NCBI RefSeq assembly: GCF_936916975.1
Contig: NZ_CAKZGO010000006.1
Location: 124,001-188,000, forward strand
Direction of reading: 5' to 3'
Source of the DNA: an uncultured Dongia sp.
Lineage (GTDB): Bacteria > Pseudomonadota > Alphaproteobacteria > Dongiales > Dongiaceae
DNA: 64,000 nucleotides
Shown piece by piece: positions 11,683 through 21,752 of the stretch. Made by a program: the position numbers and the translations under genes. Below the pieces are notes generated by a model, which saw only the letters and a program-made list of their open reading frames with translations, made no database searches and had not been told where the DNA came from. The first letter of the stretch is position 1; the number at the start of each line of letters is the position of its first letter.

Positions 11683-13122
11683 ATGAATTCGTTCATCGAT
11701 CTCAACCTGGGTCTGGCCCGACCGGAGATCTTCCTGGCCATCGCCGCTTTGGCGCTGTTGGTCATCGGTGTGTCGCTGGGTGATCGCCACACGCGCCTCA
11801 TTGCCTGGGCGAGTGTTGCAGCACTTGTCATTGCTATCGTTCTGGCGATTTCAGATAAAGCGGATGGCCTGGCGTTCCATGGCCTGTTCATCGCGGATGA
11901 TTTTGCGTGCTATGCCAAGGTGCTGTCCTTTGGTGCGGCGGCGCTCGCCATCATCATGTCGCTGGACTACGCCGAGCGGGAAGGGATGGCGCGGTTCGAA
12001 TTGCCGCTGCTCATGCTGATGGCAACACTTGGCATGTCGCTGATGATCTCGGCCAATGACCTCATCTCGCTTTATGTCGGCTTGGAACTGCAGTCCTTGG
12101 CACTTTACGTCGTGGCCGCAATCAAGCGCGACACCATCAAATCGACCGAAGCAGGCCTGAAGTATTTCGTCCTGGGCGCCCTCAGTTCCGGCATGCTGCT
12201 CTATGGTTCGTCGCTCATCTACGGCTTTACGGGCTCGACCAGCTTCTCGGTCCTCGCTGCAACGCTTACCGGCGATGCCGGGCTCGGTCTCATCGTCGGT
12301 ATCGTGTTCCTGTGCGCGGGTCTCGCTTTCAAGATTTCGGCGGTGCCGTTCCATATGTGGACGCCGGACGTCTATGAAGGCGCGCCGACGCCGATCACGG
12401 CTTTCTTTGCAGCGGCGCCCAAAGTTGCTGCCATCACGCTCTTTGCCCGCGTCCTGGTCGGTCCCTTCGGCGACCTGGTCGGGCAATGGCAGCAGATCAT
12501 TGTCTTCATCTCCATCGCCTCGATGATTCTTGGCGCGGTCGCTGCGATCGGCCAGAAGAACATCAAACGCCTGATGGCTTACTCCTCGATCGGCAATGTC
12601 GGTTTCGCCCTGGTTGGTCTCGCCAGCGGCACGCAGGAAGGGGTCTCCGGCCTACTCATTTACATGGCGATCTATGTCGTCATGACGACCGGCACCTTCG
12701 CCGTGATCCTCGCCATGCGCCGTCGGGGCGAAGCGGTGGAACAGATCAGCGATCTCGCCGGCCTCAGCCGCTCGCAGCCGGGCCTTGCCTGGGCACTGGC
12801 GATCTTCATGTTCTCGATGGCCGGCATTCCGCCCTTCGCCGGCTTCTTTGGCAAGTGGTTCGTGTTCCTGGCGGCGATCCAGGCCGGGTTGAATGTCCTT
12901 GCCGTAATCGGCGTGCTCGCCAGCGTGGTGTCGGCGTTCTATTACATCCGCATCATCAAGGTGATGTTCTTCGACCAGCCGACCGAAGCCTTTGATCGGG
13001 TGACGCCAACCTTGCGGATCGTTCTGATCGCGACCGTTTTCGTCATCAGCCTGGGGTTCATCGCTGGCTCGCCGTTCTTTGATCTCTCGGCCAATGCCGC
13101 GAGCGTGCTCTTCGCGGAATGA
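11683..13122 (+). CDS. nuoN: NADH-quinone oxidoreductase subunit N
   Basis: Third antiporter-like subunit of complex I, 479 residues and about 14 membrane helices. Conserved segments include [17 protein letters not shown], the [18 protein letters not shown] loop and [16 protein letters not shown]. It is the last complex I gene here, so the visible run is nuoC to nuoN without inserted foreign genes. Its stop codon overlaps the start of birA by four bases (ATGA), which ties birA to the complex I transcript. Confidence 0.97.
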   Translation: MNSFIDLNLGLARPEIFLAIAALALLVIGVSLGDRHTRLIAWASVAALVIAIVLAISDKADGLAFHGLFIADDFACYAKVLSFGAAALAIIMSLDYAEREGMARFELPLLMLMATLGMSLMISANDLISLYVGLELQSLALYVVAAIKRDTIKSTEAGLKYFVLGALSSGMLLYGSSLIYGFTGSTSFSVLAATLTGDAGLGLIVGIVFLCAGLAFKISAVPFHMWTPDVYEGAPTPITAFFAAAPKVAAITLFARVLVGPFGDLVGQWQQIIVFISIASMILGAVAAIGQKNIKRLMAYSSIGNVGFALVGLASGTQEGVSGLLIYMAIYVVMTTGTFAVILAMRRRGEAVEQISDLAGLSRSQPGLAWALAIFMFSMAGIPPFAGFFGKWFVFLAAIQAGLNVLAVIGVLASVVSAFYYIRIIKVMFFDQPTEAFDRVTPTLRIVLIATVFVISLGFIAGSPFFDLSANAASVLFAE

Positions 13123-13856
13123 GTTTGATCTTCCGCGTCGAGACGGTTGCGGAAATCGACAGCACCAATGAAGAGCTGAAGCGCCGGGCGCTTGCCGGTG
13201 CGGAAGCCGGTGCCGTCTTGCGCGCGGGATTGCAAACCGCTGGGCGCGGCCGGCGCGGCCGCAATTGGGTTTCTGATCCAGGCAATCTCTACATGTCGCT
13301 TCTGTTGCGGCCGGTGAAGTCTCCCGCCGAAGCGGCGACCTTGGGATTTGTCGTTGCCATTGCCCTGGGGCGCCTGCTCCGCGCGGTGCTGCCAGTCTCG
13401 GTGCTGCACAAATGGCCGAACGACGTCCTCGTCGACGGCCGCAAGATCTCCGGCATCCTGCTGGAATCCGGCGGCATCACGGGCGGCAAGGTGGACTGGC
13501 TGGTATTGGGTATCGGGGTCAATCTGCGCCACCATCCGGCGGAGAGCCTGTATCCTACGACGGATCTGCTGGCTGCCGGAGGTCCAAATCTGACGCCGGA
13601 CCAGGCGATGGATCTGCTACTGGCGGAGTTCAGGCCGCTCTACGACATCTGGGAGCAGCAGGGTTTTGCCGCCTTGCGCGACGATTGGTTGGCGCAATGC
13701 ACCGGGCTCGGCGAGACGGTGCTGGCGCGTCTGGAACAAGAGGAAGTCACCGGCCGTTTCGATGACATCGATGCGGATGGGACCCTCATCATGGGCCTTG
13801 CCGACGGATCCAAGCGCCGGATCACCGCCGGTGATATCTTTGTCGCCCGCCACTAG
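13119..13856 (+). CDS. birA: Biotin--[acetyl-CoA-carboxylase] ligase
   Basis: Transfers biotin via biotinyl-5'-AMP to the carrier protein of biotin-dependent carboxylases. The catalytic domain begins almost at the N-terminus: [12 protein letters not shown], then the adenylate-binding loop [10 protein letters not shown] and [18 protein letters not shown]. At 245 residues it lacks the N-terminal winged helix of E. coli BirA, so it is a monofunctional ligase and not a repressor of biotin genes. It starts inside the nuoN stop codon; coaX follows after 30 bases. The nuoN-birA-coaX-rnj order recurs in alphaproteobacteria as far as I know. Confidence 0.95.
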   Translation: MSLIFRVETVAEIDSTNEELKRRALAGAEAGAVLRAGLQTAGRGRRGRNWVSDPGNLYMSLLLRPVKSPAEAATLGFVVAIALGRLLRAVLPVSVLHKWPNDVLVDGRKISGILLESGGITGGKVDWLVLGIGVNLRHHPAESLYPTTDLLAAGGPNLTPDQAMDLLLAEFRPLYDIWEQQGFAALRDDWLAQCTGLGETVLARLEQEEVTGRFDDIDADGTLIMGLADGSKRRITAGDIFVARH

Positions 13857-13886
13857 AATGCGCGTCAAACCGCTGGGAAGAAGCTG

Positions 13887-14660
13887 ATGCTGCTCGCGAT
13901 CAACGCCAACAACACCAATGTGAAATTCTCCGTCTATGACGGTGCCAAAGCTGTTGGCGACTGGCGCATCAAGACCGAGGCTGGCCGTACCGCGGACCAA
14001 TATGTCGTGTGGCTAAATCAGCTGATGATCATGAAAGGCCTGTCATTGAAATCGATCGACGCCGCGATTATCGCGACCGTGGTGCCGCAATCGCTGTTTC
14101 ATCTCAACCTGCTGTGCGAGACGCATCTCGGCACCAAGCCGCTCGTGGTTGGCGATCCGTCGGTGAAGCTCGGTATCGAGGTCAAGATGGATATCCCGAT
14201 GTCGACCGTCGGCGCCGATCGCCTGGCCAACGCGGTAGGTGGCCATCTCACCTATCAGAAGCCACTGATCGTCGTCGATTTCGGGACAGCGACGACCTTC
14301 GACGTAGTCGACCAGGACGGCAACTATATCGGCGGCGCCATTGCTCCGGGCATCGTGCTCAGCGTCGAGATCCTGCACAGCGCCACCGCCATGCTGCCGC
14401 GCATCGTGGTCGAACGACCGGCGCGCGTGATCGGCAAGAGCACCACGGAGGCGATGCAGTCCGGCATCTTCTGGGGTTATGTCGGGCTGGTGGAGGGTAT
14501 GGTGCGTCGTATCTCGGACGAGTTCGGCGGCCCTCTTGATGTCGTGGCGACGGGTGGTCTTGCGCCATTATTCCACGGTCAGACACCCGTCATCACCCAT
14601 CTCGACCCGGACATCACCATGCGTGGTCTGGTCGAGATCTACCGCCGGAACCGCGTATGA
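13887..14660 (+). CDS. coaX: Type III pantothenate kinase, with altered first phosphate motif
   Basis: Likely catalyses the first step of coenzyme A synthesis, phosphorylating pantothenate (ASKHA fold). The second motif DFGTATTFDVV and the GADRLANAVGG segment, which contains a catalytic Asp, are intact. The 257-residue length is typical. The first phosphate motif, normally D-x-G-N-T, reads N6-A-N8-N9-T10 (INANNTN), so the usual Asp6 and Gly8 are both Asn. I do not know whether this is a lineage variant with preserved activity. It lies between birA and rnj; its stop overlaps the rnj ATG by four bases. Confidence 0.88.
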   Translation: MLLAINANNTNVKFSVYDGAKAVGDWRIKTEAGRTADQYVVWLNQLMIMKGLSLKSIDAAIIATVVPQSLFHLNLLCETHLGTKPLVVGDPSVKLGIEVKMDIPMSTVGADRLANAVGGHLTYQKPLIVVDFGTATTFDVVDQDGNYIGGAIAPGIVLSVEILHSATAMLPRIVVERPARVIGKSTTEAMQSGIFWGYVGLVEGMVRRISDEFGGPLDVVATGGLAPLFHGQTPVITHLDPDITMRGLVEIYRRNRV

Positions 14661-16324
14661 GCGATCCTTTCAAGCCAGGCCCCGACGAATTGCTGTTCCT
14701 GCCCCTGGGCGGATCCGGCGAAATCGGCATGAACCTCAATCTATACGGTCATGACGGCAAATGGCTGATGCTCGATCTCGGCATCTCCTTCGGCGATGAC
14801 AGCACGCCGGGCATCGACGTCGTCATGCCGAATCCACAATTCATTACCGAGCGCGCATCGGATCTTGTCGGCATCGTCCTCACTCATGCTCATGAGGATC
14901 ATATCGGCGCCGTGCCGTATCTGTGGTCGCGCCTGCGCTGTCCCCTTTATGCGACGCCGTTCACGGCCTCGGTGCTCAAGCGCAAGCTCGCGGAGGTCGG
15001 ATTGGAGAAGCAGGCGCCGATCACGATCATTCCCATGTCCGGCAGCCGCGATATCGGCCCGTTCAATGTCGAGCTCATTACGCTCACGCATTCGATCCCC
15101 GAGCCCAACGCCGTCGTCATCCGCACCAAGCATGGCGCAGTGCTGCATACCGGCGACTGGAAGCTCGACCCGGAGCCGCTGCTGGGAGAACCCACGGATG
15201 TCGCTGCGCTGCGGCGCCTCGGCGATGGCGGTGTTCTTGCCATGGTCTGCGATTCAACCAATGTCTTCGTCGAAGGCACGTCCGGTTCCGAAGCCGATGT
15301 GCGAGATTCGCTGATGGAGGTGGTGGGCGAGCTCAAGAACCGTGTCGCCGTAGGATGTTTTGCCAGCAATCTCGCCCGCGTCGAAACCATCGCGCGCGTT
15401 GCCGAAGCACATGGCCGCCATTGCGCGCTCATCGGCCGCTCTTTGTGGCGGATGCTGGAATCGGCGCAGGAGAACGGCTATCTCACCGATCTGCCCCGCT
15501 TCGTGACGGAGCACGACATCGGCTATTTTCCGCGCGAGAATATCCTGATGATCTGCACAGGTAGCCAAGGCGAACCACGCTCGGCGCTGACCCGCATTGC
15601 CCGCGGCGAACACCCGCAGATATCCCTGGAACCGGGCGACGCCGCAATCTTCTCCTCGCGCGTCATTCCCGGCAACGAGAATTCGATCAATCGGCTGCAC
15701 AACGATCTGACACGGCGCGGAGTCCAGATCATCACGGACCGCGACGAGGACGTGCACGTCTCCGGGCATCCGGCGCGCGATGAGCTGGCGGAGATGTACC
15801 ATATGGTCCGCCCGCGTATCGCCCTGCCGGTGCATGGCGAGTTGCGGCATATCAAGGAACATGTTGCTTTTGCCCGGGCATGCCAGGTGCCGGAAGCGCT
15901 GGCACCGGAAAACGGTACCCTCATTCGATTGGCGCCGGGACCTGCCGAGATCATCGCGCGGGTTCCCGCGGGACGCCTGGCGCTCGATGGCAAGGCCCTT
16001 GTCTCCGCCGATAGCGAGGCGATCCGTCATCGCCATCGCATGGGCTTCAATGGTGTCATCATGGGGTCGGTGGTGGTGGACCGCGCTGGCCGCTTACTTG
16101 CGCCGCCGCAGGTTTCCATCGACGGCCTGCTTGAGGGGGAGGAGGCGCTCAATGTCATTGCCAAGATCAGCAATGCGATCGACAGCGCCCTGGATGCCTT
16201 GCCGCACGCCAAGCGCGGCGATGATGCCGAAGTGAATGAAGCTGCGCGCCTCGCTGCACGTCGCTGGTTTCACAAGAACTACGACAAGAAGCCGGTGACC
16301 AAGATCCACGTCATCCGCGTGTAA
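14657..16324 (+). CDS. rnj: Ribonuclease J
   Basis: Metallo-beta-lactamase/beta-CASP nuclease with endoribonuclease and 5'-3' exoribonuclease activities for RNA processing and decay. The zinc motif THAHEDHIGAVPY is intact, later metal ligands follow (HTGDWKLD), and the beta-CASP region is recognisable through SRVIPGNE and HVSGHPARDEL. At 555 residues it is full length with its C-terminal domain. RNase J alongside coaX is common in alphaproteobacteria. The start overlaps the coaX stop by four bases. The 3' end overlaps the opposing membrane-protein gene by 14 bases. Confidence 0.95.
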   Translation: MSDPFKPGPDELLFLPLGGSGEIGMNLNLYGHDGKWLMLDLGISFGDDSTPGIDVVMPNPQFITERASDLVGIVLTHAHEDHIGAVPYLWSRLRCPLYATPFTASVLKRKLAEVGLEKQAPITIIPMSGSRDIGPFNVELITLTHSIPEPNAVVIRTKHGAVLHTGDWKLDPEPLLGEPTDVAALRRLGDGGVLAMVCDSTNVFVEGTSGSEADVRDSLMEVVGELKNRVAVGCFASNLARVETIARVAEAHGRHCALIGRSLWRMLESAQENGYLTDLPRFVTEHDIGYFPRENILMICTGSQGEPRSALTRIARGEHPQISLEPGDAAIFSSRVIPGNENSINRLHNDLTRRGVQIITDRDEDVHVSGHPARDELAEMYHMVRPRIALPVHGELRHIKEHVAFARACQVPEALAPENGTLIRLAPGPAEIIARVPAGRLALDGKALVSADSEAIRHRHRMGFNGVIMGSVVVDRAGRLLAPPQVSIDGLLEGEEALNVIAKISNAIDSALDALPHAKRGDDAEVNEAARLAARRWFHKNYDKKPVTKIHVIRV

Positions 16325-17672
16325 ATGACCGCTTCGCTCCGAACAGGTAGACGATCGGATCGGCCGGTAGAAGGGCTAACATTTCTGCCAGCAGGAATGG
16401 CGTGGCGAGCCAGCCGGAGGCAGCAAGGAACCGCAAGGCCTGCGCTTCGGTGAGGCCGGTGATCAGTACCAGGAAATCGATTGCGACCAGGGCGACCAGC
16501 AAAGTCAGGATCGCATATTTGCGCACATCGACAGCGCCGCGCTGGAAACCGATGGCAGTCAGCATCAAGGTGGCGATGACGATCAGGTGACTGCTGACCA
16601 GGACCGCGGTCCGCCCTTCCTGCCACAAGGTCACGGCGAATGGCGTGGCGAAGGGGGTTGCGCCGTCAATCACTTGCCAGCCGCCCATGAACGTCTCGAC
16701 CACAGCCCAGATCAGCAAGGAAGCGCCCAACATGACCTGGAAGAACCGCGCTCGGAATCCATAATGCCGGTTGATCCAGGCCGACAGGACGATCGCCCAG
16801 GTAAGGCCGACGGCGCTGTCGAGCAAAGAGAGAATCAACACCAGTGCCAAAGCGAAACCCCAGATCACGGCTTCCGGTACGGGCGGTTCCGCGCCGGGGT
16901 CGGCAGCGAGGACGAAGAGCGGCGCTATGCCGAGCGACAGGACGGCTGCCGCCAATAACATGGTCCCGTTGGTGAGGCCGCTTGGTCCAAGACCGAGCGA
17001 TGGCAAGGTAACCGCCAGAAACAGCGCCATCAGCAGGGAGACGATTGAGGTCGTGCTGTGCTCGCGCAACGTCCCGCCAATGAGAATCCCCGCCATGGCC
17101 AGACACGCGACCAGGAAGGGCAACGCCACCACGAGCAAGATGATCCTGGCATCGCTTTCGGCGCCAGGCACCTGCAGCACGTCGACCCAAACGCCAAAGG
17201 CGGCTTCCATTGCTGGTTGGGCCACAAAATGGGCGATGGCGATCCCGGCCAGCACAATCGCCGGAATCCATAGCCAAAGAAGGTTGATGCCGTGGCGATC
17301 GATGCAGGCGACCAGATGATCGATGAGGGCGATCAACGTGGCAGCAGCAGCAAGCCCCAGGCCAACCCACCCCAAGGCAGTCAAGACTGGGAAGAGGACC
17401 AGTGCCAGAATGATACCGGGGCCGACCAGCAAATCCCGCCGCGCAATGCTGCGAAAGGCGGGCAGGCGGTCGATGATCGTGGCGGGTACCAGGAGCGGAA
17501 AGGCCAAGGCCAACCAGGCGATCGCAACTGGCACTGGCTGCGGTGCGAGGTCCGGCCGCATGATCGGCAGGCAATCGGCGATCATCACGCCCAGACCGAC
17601 CGTCGCCAAGGCGATCTGGCGCAGGCGGGTCATCGCGTTGGTCGCTGGCTCGTCCGAAAGGGGATCCAACAT
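16311..17672 (-). CDS. Polytopic membrane protein of unknown function
   Basis: A 453-residue, strongly hydrophobic protein with roughly a dozen predicted membrane helices and short polar loops. I recognise no transporter or enzyme motif. The C-terminal part has a long amphipathic stretch and ends in a basic tail (FGAKRSFTRG). I chose the ATG giving MLDPLSDEPA because CCGGAG lies about eight bases upstream; a TTG 17 codons earlier would add a segment with no hydrophobic or conserved character. The gene runs against rnj with a 14-base tail-to-tail overlap. The opposite-strand frames here are low complexity, which supports this strand. Confidence 0.75.
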   Translation of the reverse strand: MLDPLSDEPATNAMTRLRQIALATVGLGVMIADCLPIMRPDLAPQPVPVAIAWLALAFPLLVPATIIDRLPAFRSIARRDLLVGPGIILALVLFPVLTALGWVGLGLAAAATLIALIDHLVACIDRHGINLLWLWIPAIVLAGIAIAHFVAQPAMEAAFGVWVDVLQVPGAESDARIILLVVALPFLVACLAMAGILIGGTLREHSTTSIVSLLMALFLAVTLPSLGLGPSGLTNGTMLLAAAVLSLGIAPLFVLAADPGAEPPVPEAVIWGFALALVLILSLLDSAVGLTWAIVLSAWINRHYGFRARFFQVMLGASLLIWAVVETFMGGWQVIDGATPFATPFAVTLWQEGRTAVLVSSHLIVIATLMLTAIGFQRGAVDVRKYAILTLLVALVAIDFLVLITGLTEAQALRFLAASGWLATPFLLAEMLALLPADPIVYLFGAKRSFTRG

Positions 17673-17782
17673 CCCGATATCTCCGGCTTCCTTGCCCGTG
17701 TGAAACCACGGCCAACTGTACAATCGAGATTCTCACCAGAGCGTTATTCGCCGTCCGGCCATCAAACTGCTAGACTGCAGCT

Positions 17783-18250
17783 ATGCTATCCGTCCCCAAC
17801 CAACGCCCCGTCACCGTCCGCGCTATCGCCCCATCCCGAGTCGCGATAGTTAGTATTGTGCCTATTATTCTTACCTGCTTCGCCGGGTCATTTCCAGCAG
17901 CGGCGGATATCGCGGTCACGCGCCGGGATTGCGATCGGCTGGTGAAGCATCAGCCCGCCCCCGGCGTCGAGTATCAACCCGGCGTCGATGTTCATGGCAG
18001 GCCCGTGGCGCCGGCCGATCTCGGCGGCGGCTATCAGATCAAGCCCCCCGAAACCATCGTCATCCCGATCGAGGTCCTGATCCAGGACCGCTTCAACATC
18101 CCCACCAATTCCGTCCTGTGGAACGCAAAGGCCCAGGTTGGCGTGGTGACCGTGAAAGGCGATCAGGTCTATTACGAAGGGCAGCTTCTCGGCGATCCGG
18201 AGACCGCCGCCCTCGAACAGCTCTGCCGCGAGCAGTTGCCACCCAAATAG
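17783..18250 (+). CDS. Conserved-looking secreted hypothetical protein
   Basis: A 155-residue protein of unknown function. A basic N-terminus is followed by a hydrophobic segment and a likely signal peptidase site (FPAAADIAV, about residues 38-44), so it is probably periplasmic. The mature part contains two Cys residues, at DCDRL and QLCRE near the ends, and could form a disulfide. It also has an [11 protein letters not shown] stretch that looks beta-rich. The frame is distinct from that of proS downstream. No family is recognised. It may share an upstream region with the divergent membrane-protein gene 110 bases away. Confidence 0.7.
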   Translation: MLSVPNQRPVTVRAIAPSRVAIVSIVPIILTCFAGSFPAAADIAVTRRDCDRLVKHQPAPGVEYQPGVDVHGRPVAPADLGGGYQIKPPETIVIPIEVLIQDRFNIPTNSVLWNAKAQVGVVTVKGDQVYYEGQLLGDPETAALEQLCREQLPPK

Positions 18251-18381
18251 CCCCGCTATCGCCCCCCGTTATCGCCCGGGCGCTGGACAGTTGCCCCTGT
18301 GGACAGGAAGGGGGGCTTTGCCTAAAGTCCGCCGCCTATCCGATATCCCATCCACGTTCCTTTTTTCAGCAAGGCCTTTCC

Positions 18382-19698
18382 ATGCGTTCCAGCCAGTTTT
18401 TCATGCCGACCCTCCGGGAAAACCCCTCGGAAGCCCAGATCGTCTCGCATCGCCTGATGCTCCGTGCCGGGATGGTGCGGCAGGCCAGCGCAGGAATATA
18501 CTCCTGGTTGCCGATGGGTTTCAAGGTGCTGAAAAACATCGAACAGATTGTCCGCGAGGAGCAGGACCGGGCCGGCTGTCAGGAAGTCCTGATGCCGACC
18601 ATCCAGTCCGCCGATCTGTGGCGTGAAAGTGGCCGTTATGACGATTACGGCAAGGAGATGCTGCGCATCACCGACCGTCACGATCGCGAGATGCTGTATG
18701 GCCCGACCAATGAGGAACTGATCACCGAGATCTTCCGCAATTCGGCGAAGAGCTACCGTGACGTGCCGCAGATGCTCTATCACATCCAGTGGAAGTTCCG
18801 CGACGAAGTGCGCCCCCGTTTCGGGGTGATGCGCGGCCGCGAATTCCTGATGAAGGACGCCTACAGCTTCGACATCGACAAGGCCAGCGCCAAGCGTGCC
18901 TACAACAAGATGTTTGTGGCATATCTGCGCACCTTCGCCCGCATGGGGTTGCAGGCCATTCCGATGGCAGCTGACACCGGCCCGATCGGCGGCGATCTCA
19001 GCCACGAATTCATCATCCTTGCGGACACCGGGGAGAGCCAGGTGTTCTGCGACCGCAGCTTCATTGAGCGCGACGTGCTCTCGATGGATGTCGACTATAA
19101 TGCCGACCTCGAACCGATCGTGCAGCAATGGACGACCGATTACGCGGCCACTGACGAAAAGCATGACGCTGCCAAGTTCGGTGCACTCGCGAAGGACCGC
19201 CAGGTCGAGGCGCGCGGCATCGAAGTCGGCCACATCTTCTATTTCGGCACGAAATATTCCGACCCGCTGAAGGCCCAGGTACAAACCCAGGATGGTCAAT
19301 CCATCTCGGTACATATGGGCTCCTATGGCATCGGCGTGTCGCGACTGGTGGGTGGTATCATCGAAGCCAGTCATGACGACAAAGGCATCATCTGGCCGGA
19401 GAGTGTGGCGCCGTTCAAGGTGGGCCTGATCAATCTGAAGGCCGGCGACGCGGCCTCGACGGGTCTGGCCGACGACATCTATGCCAAGCTGCAGAAGGCT
19501 GGCGTCGAAGTGCTCTATGACGACCGCGATACCCGTGCCGGCGAGAAGTTCGCCGAGATGGACCTCATCGGTTTGCCGTGGCAGGTCGTCGTTGGTCCGC
19601 GCGGTGCCGTGAAGGGCGAGGTCGAGTTCAAGAACCGCAAGACCGGTGCCGTCGAAGCCATGTCTGCCGATGCGGCGCTGAAGAAGCTCGGCGCATGA
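18382..19698 (+). CDS. proS: Prolyl-tRNA synthetase
   Basis: Class II synthetase charging tRNA-Pro. At 438 residues it is the compact alphaproteobacterial form without the editing (INS) domain between motifs 2 and 3. Motif 1 is in the [17 protein letters not shown] region, motif 2 in [24 protein letters not shown], and motif 3 in [17 protein letters not shown] start at the ATG giving [10 protein letters not shown]; an upstream in-frame extension overlaps the preceding gene and has no synthetase similarity. Because the editing domain is absent, any mischarged Ala-tRNA-Pro would need a trans-acting factor. The stop overlaps the next ATG by four bases. Confidence 0.97.
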   Translation: MRSSQFFMPTLRENPSEAQIVSHRLMLRAGMVRQASAGIYSWLPMGFKVLKNIEQIVREEQDRAGCQEVLMPTIQSADLWRESGRYDDYGKEMLRITDRHDREMLYGPTNEELITEIFRNSAKSYRDVPQMLYHIQWKFRDEVRPRFGVMRGREFLMKDAYSFDIDKASAKRAYNKMFVAYLRTFARMGLQAIPMAADTGPIGGDLSHEFIILADTGESQVFCDRSFIERDVLSMDVDYNADLEPIVQQWTTDYAATDEKHDAAKFGALAKDRQVEARGIEVGHIFYFGTKYSDPLKAQVQTQDGQSISVHMGSYGIGVSRLVGGIIEASHDDKGIIWPESVAPFKVGLINLKAGDAASTGLADDIYAKLQKAGVEVLYDDRDTRAGEKFAEMDLIGLPWQVVVGPRGAVKGEVEFKNRKTGAVEAMSADAALKKLGA

Positions 19699-20942
19699 TC
19701 TTCTCGGCCTTCGAACGCCTGGTGGCGATGCGCTATTTGCGCGCGCGCCGCCAGGAAGGCTTCGTCTCCGTCATTGCCTTGTTCTCGCTGCTGGGCATCG
19801 GCCTCGGCGTCGCGACGCTGATCGTAGTGATGTCGGTGATGAACGGGTTTCGGGCCGAGCTGCTCGACCGAATCCTCGGTTTCAATGCGCATCTGTCGAT
19901 CAGCGCCAACGGCACGTCGATCTCGGATTTCGCCAAACTGACCGACAAGCTGCGCAGCCTGCCCAGTGTTGCGTCGGCGACGCCGATCGTCGAAGGCCAG
20001 GTCTTTCTCACCGGTGCCGACGGTGGCGTGGGTGCCGTGCTGCGCGGCGTGCGTCTGGAGGACATCAAGCTGAAGGCACTCATCGCCGACAGCATGGTGG
20101 CCGGAACATTGGATGGATTGCGCGATCGCGATGGCATCATCATCGGTTCTGCCATGGCGCGTGCCCTGCAGGCCGGCATCGGCACCGAGATCACCGCCAT
20201 TTCGCCCGATATCAACGTCACCATCGGCGGCGCCATCCCGCGCATGAAGACCTTTAAAGTGGTCGGAATCTTCAATGTCGGCATGTATCAGTACGACAAC
20301 ACCATCGCCTTCTCGACGCTGGAAATGGCACAGATCTATTTCAAGGTGCGGCAGGGGGCGACCAATATCGAGGTGATGGCCAAGGACATCAATGACCTGC
20401 CCCAGGCGAAGGACGAGATCATCGCAGCGATCGGACCGGGCTTTCATATCGGCGACTGGCAGGAAGCCAATCGCGACTTCTTCACCGCGGTCGAAGTGGA
20501 ACGCAATGTCATGTTTCTGATCTTGACACTCATCATCGTCGTGGCCGCCTTCAACATCATCAGCGGCCAGATCATGATGGTGAAGGACAAGGCGCGAAAC
20601 ATCGCCATCATGCGCACCATGGGGGCGACGCAAGGCATGATCCTGCGCATCTTCCTGCTGTCGGGCGCCAGCATCGGCATCGTTGGCACCATCTTCGGCT
20701 GCCTGCTCGGTGTCGCATTTGCTGCCAATATCGAAACCATCCGGCGTGGGTTGGAAAGCATCACCGGCACCAATCTCTTCAGCGAGACGATCTATTTCCT
20801 CTCCAAGCTGCCGGCGATCGTTGATCCCATGGAGGTCGTGCTGATCTCGACCATGTCTCTCGTGTTGACCTTGCTGGCCTCGATCTATCCCGCGTGGCGA
20901 GCGGCCCGCCTCGATCCGGTGGAGGCCCTCCGCTATGAGTAA
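19695..20942 (+). CDS. lolC: Lipoprotein-releasing ABC transporter permease (LolC/LolE/LolF type)
   Basis: Inner-membrane permease that extracts outer-membrane-sorted lipoproteins and passes them to LolA. The 415-residue protein has the family architecture: one N-terminal helix ([19 protein letters not shown]), a large periplasmic domain starting [12 protein letters not shown], then three C-terminal helices with the FtsX-like core ([13 protein letters not shown]). One permease gene with one lolD indicates a homodimeric complex, as expected where LolC and LolE are not separate. It starts in the proS stop (ATGA) and overlaps lolD by eight bases. Confidence 0.95.
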   Translation: MIFSAFERLVAMRYLRARRQEGFVSVIALFSLLGIGLGVATLIVVMSVMNGFRAELLDRILGFNAHLSISANGTSISDFAKLTDKLRSLPSVASATPIVEGQVFLTGADGGVGAVLRGVRLEDIKLKALIADSMVAGTLDGLRDRDGIIIGSAMARALQAGIGTEITAISPDINVTIGGAIPRMKTFKVVGIFNVGMYQYDNTIAFSTLEMAQIYFKVRQGATNIEVMAKDINDLPQAKDEIIAAIGPGFHIGDWQEANRDFFTAVEVERNVMFLILTLIIVVAAFNIISGQIMMVKDKARNIAIMRTMGATQGMILRIFLLSGASIGIVGTIFGCLLGVAFAANIETIRRGLESITGTNLFSETIYFLSKLPAIVDPMEVVLISTMSLVLTLLASIYPAWRAARLDPVEALRYE

Positions 20943-21651
20943 TGGGGTTATGAGTAAGGGCCACGCCAACAATGGCGATGTCGTCCTCGAGCTGAAGGGC
21001 ATTCGCCAGAGCTTCCCCCAGGCGGACGGCGTTCTCGAAGTCATCCGCAATGCCGATCTCACGTTGCGGCGCGGCGAGATGGTGGCGCTCATTGGTCCGT
21101 CGGGGTCTGGCAAGTCAACCCTCCTGCACATCACCGGTATGCTGGAAAAGGCCGTGGCCGGCGAGATCGTCATCGCTGGCAATGCCATGAAGGCGCTGGG
21201 CGATGACGCCAAGACGGCCGCGCGGCGCGACACGATGGGCTTCGTCTACCAGCACCATCATCTGCTGCCGGAATTCTCGGCGCTGGAAAACGTCATTATC
21301 CCGCAGATGATTGCCGGCAAGTCACGCAAGACGGCGACACCGCGGGCGAAGGAATTGCTGACCCGTGTCGGCCTCGGCAAGCGTCTCGATCACCGCCCGG
21401 GCAAACTGTCGGGCGGCGAGCAACAGCGCGTCGCCATCGCTCGGGCGTTGGCCAACGAGCCGAAAATCCTGCTGGCGGACGAACCGACCGGCAATCTGGA
21501 TCACCACACGGCCGAAGATGTGTTCGCGATGCTGCGCGACCTGGTGCGCGACTTCGGCGTGGCCGCTTTGATTGCCACGCACAATCTGGAAATTGCCGGT
21601 CGGATGGATCGGGTGGTGACGCTGCGAGACGGAGAACTCGTCGCTGGTTGA
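20935..21651 (+). CDS. lolD: Lipoprotein-releasing ABC transporter ATP-binding protein
   Basis: ATPase of the Lol exporter; hydrolysis drives lipoprotein release from the inner membrane. Walker A is GPSGSGKST, the Q-loop is [11 protein letters not shown], the ABC signature is [15 protein letters not shown] and Walker B is [12 protein letters not shown], all intact in 238 residues. Two starts are possible (residues 1 and 6); the first overlaps lolC by eight bases. It is the last gene of the proS-lolC-lolD run. No terminator hairpin is visible before the next promoter region. Confidence 0.96.
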   Translation: MSNGVMSKGHANNGDVVLELKGIRQSFPQADGVLEVIRNADLTLRRGEMVALIGPSGSGKSTLLHITGMLEKAVAGEIVIAGNAMKALGDDAKTAARRDTMGFVYQHHHLLPEFSALENVIIPQMIAGKSRKTATPRAKELLTRVGLGKRLDHRPGKLSGGEQQRVAIARALANEPKILLADEPTGNLDHHTAEDVFAMLRDLVRDFGVAALIATHNLEIAGRMDRVVTLRDGELVAG

Positions 21652-21673
21652 CGCCTTTTGGGCGGTCTTGGTG

Positions 21674-21718
21674 TCGTCACGCGGTTGACCCGAAAGTGTC
21701 ATGAAACACCGCTATAGC
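21674..21718 (+). promoter_or_regulatory. PhoB-box-like repeats and -10 before the first PhoX-family gene
   Basis: Three 11-bp units lie in helical phase: TCGTCACGCGG at 21674, TTGACCCGAAA at 21685 and GTGTCATGAAA at 21696. They resemble the PhoB half-site (CTGTCATAAAT). A TATAGC -10-like element sits at 21713. The last unit plus the -10 region closely resembles the corresponding region upstream of the second PhoX-family gene. Assignment to PhoB is inference from spacing and consensus. Confidence 0.5.
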
Positions 21719-21752
21719 GCCATGATCGCTCAGACAACAGGAGGCTCACGCG

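Noticed and set aside
333-11790. Several long minus-strand open frames opposite the nuo genes (for example around 333-1664, 4290-5663 and 10603-11790)
   Set aside because: These are the usual antisense frames of GC-rich genes: His/Arg/Asp-rich compositions, no motifs, and complete overlap with clearly real complex I genes.
17672-17723. TTG start 17 codons upstream for the membrane protein opposite rnj
   Set aside because: The ATG at 17672 has a better ribosome binding site, and the extra segment adds nothing recognisable.
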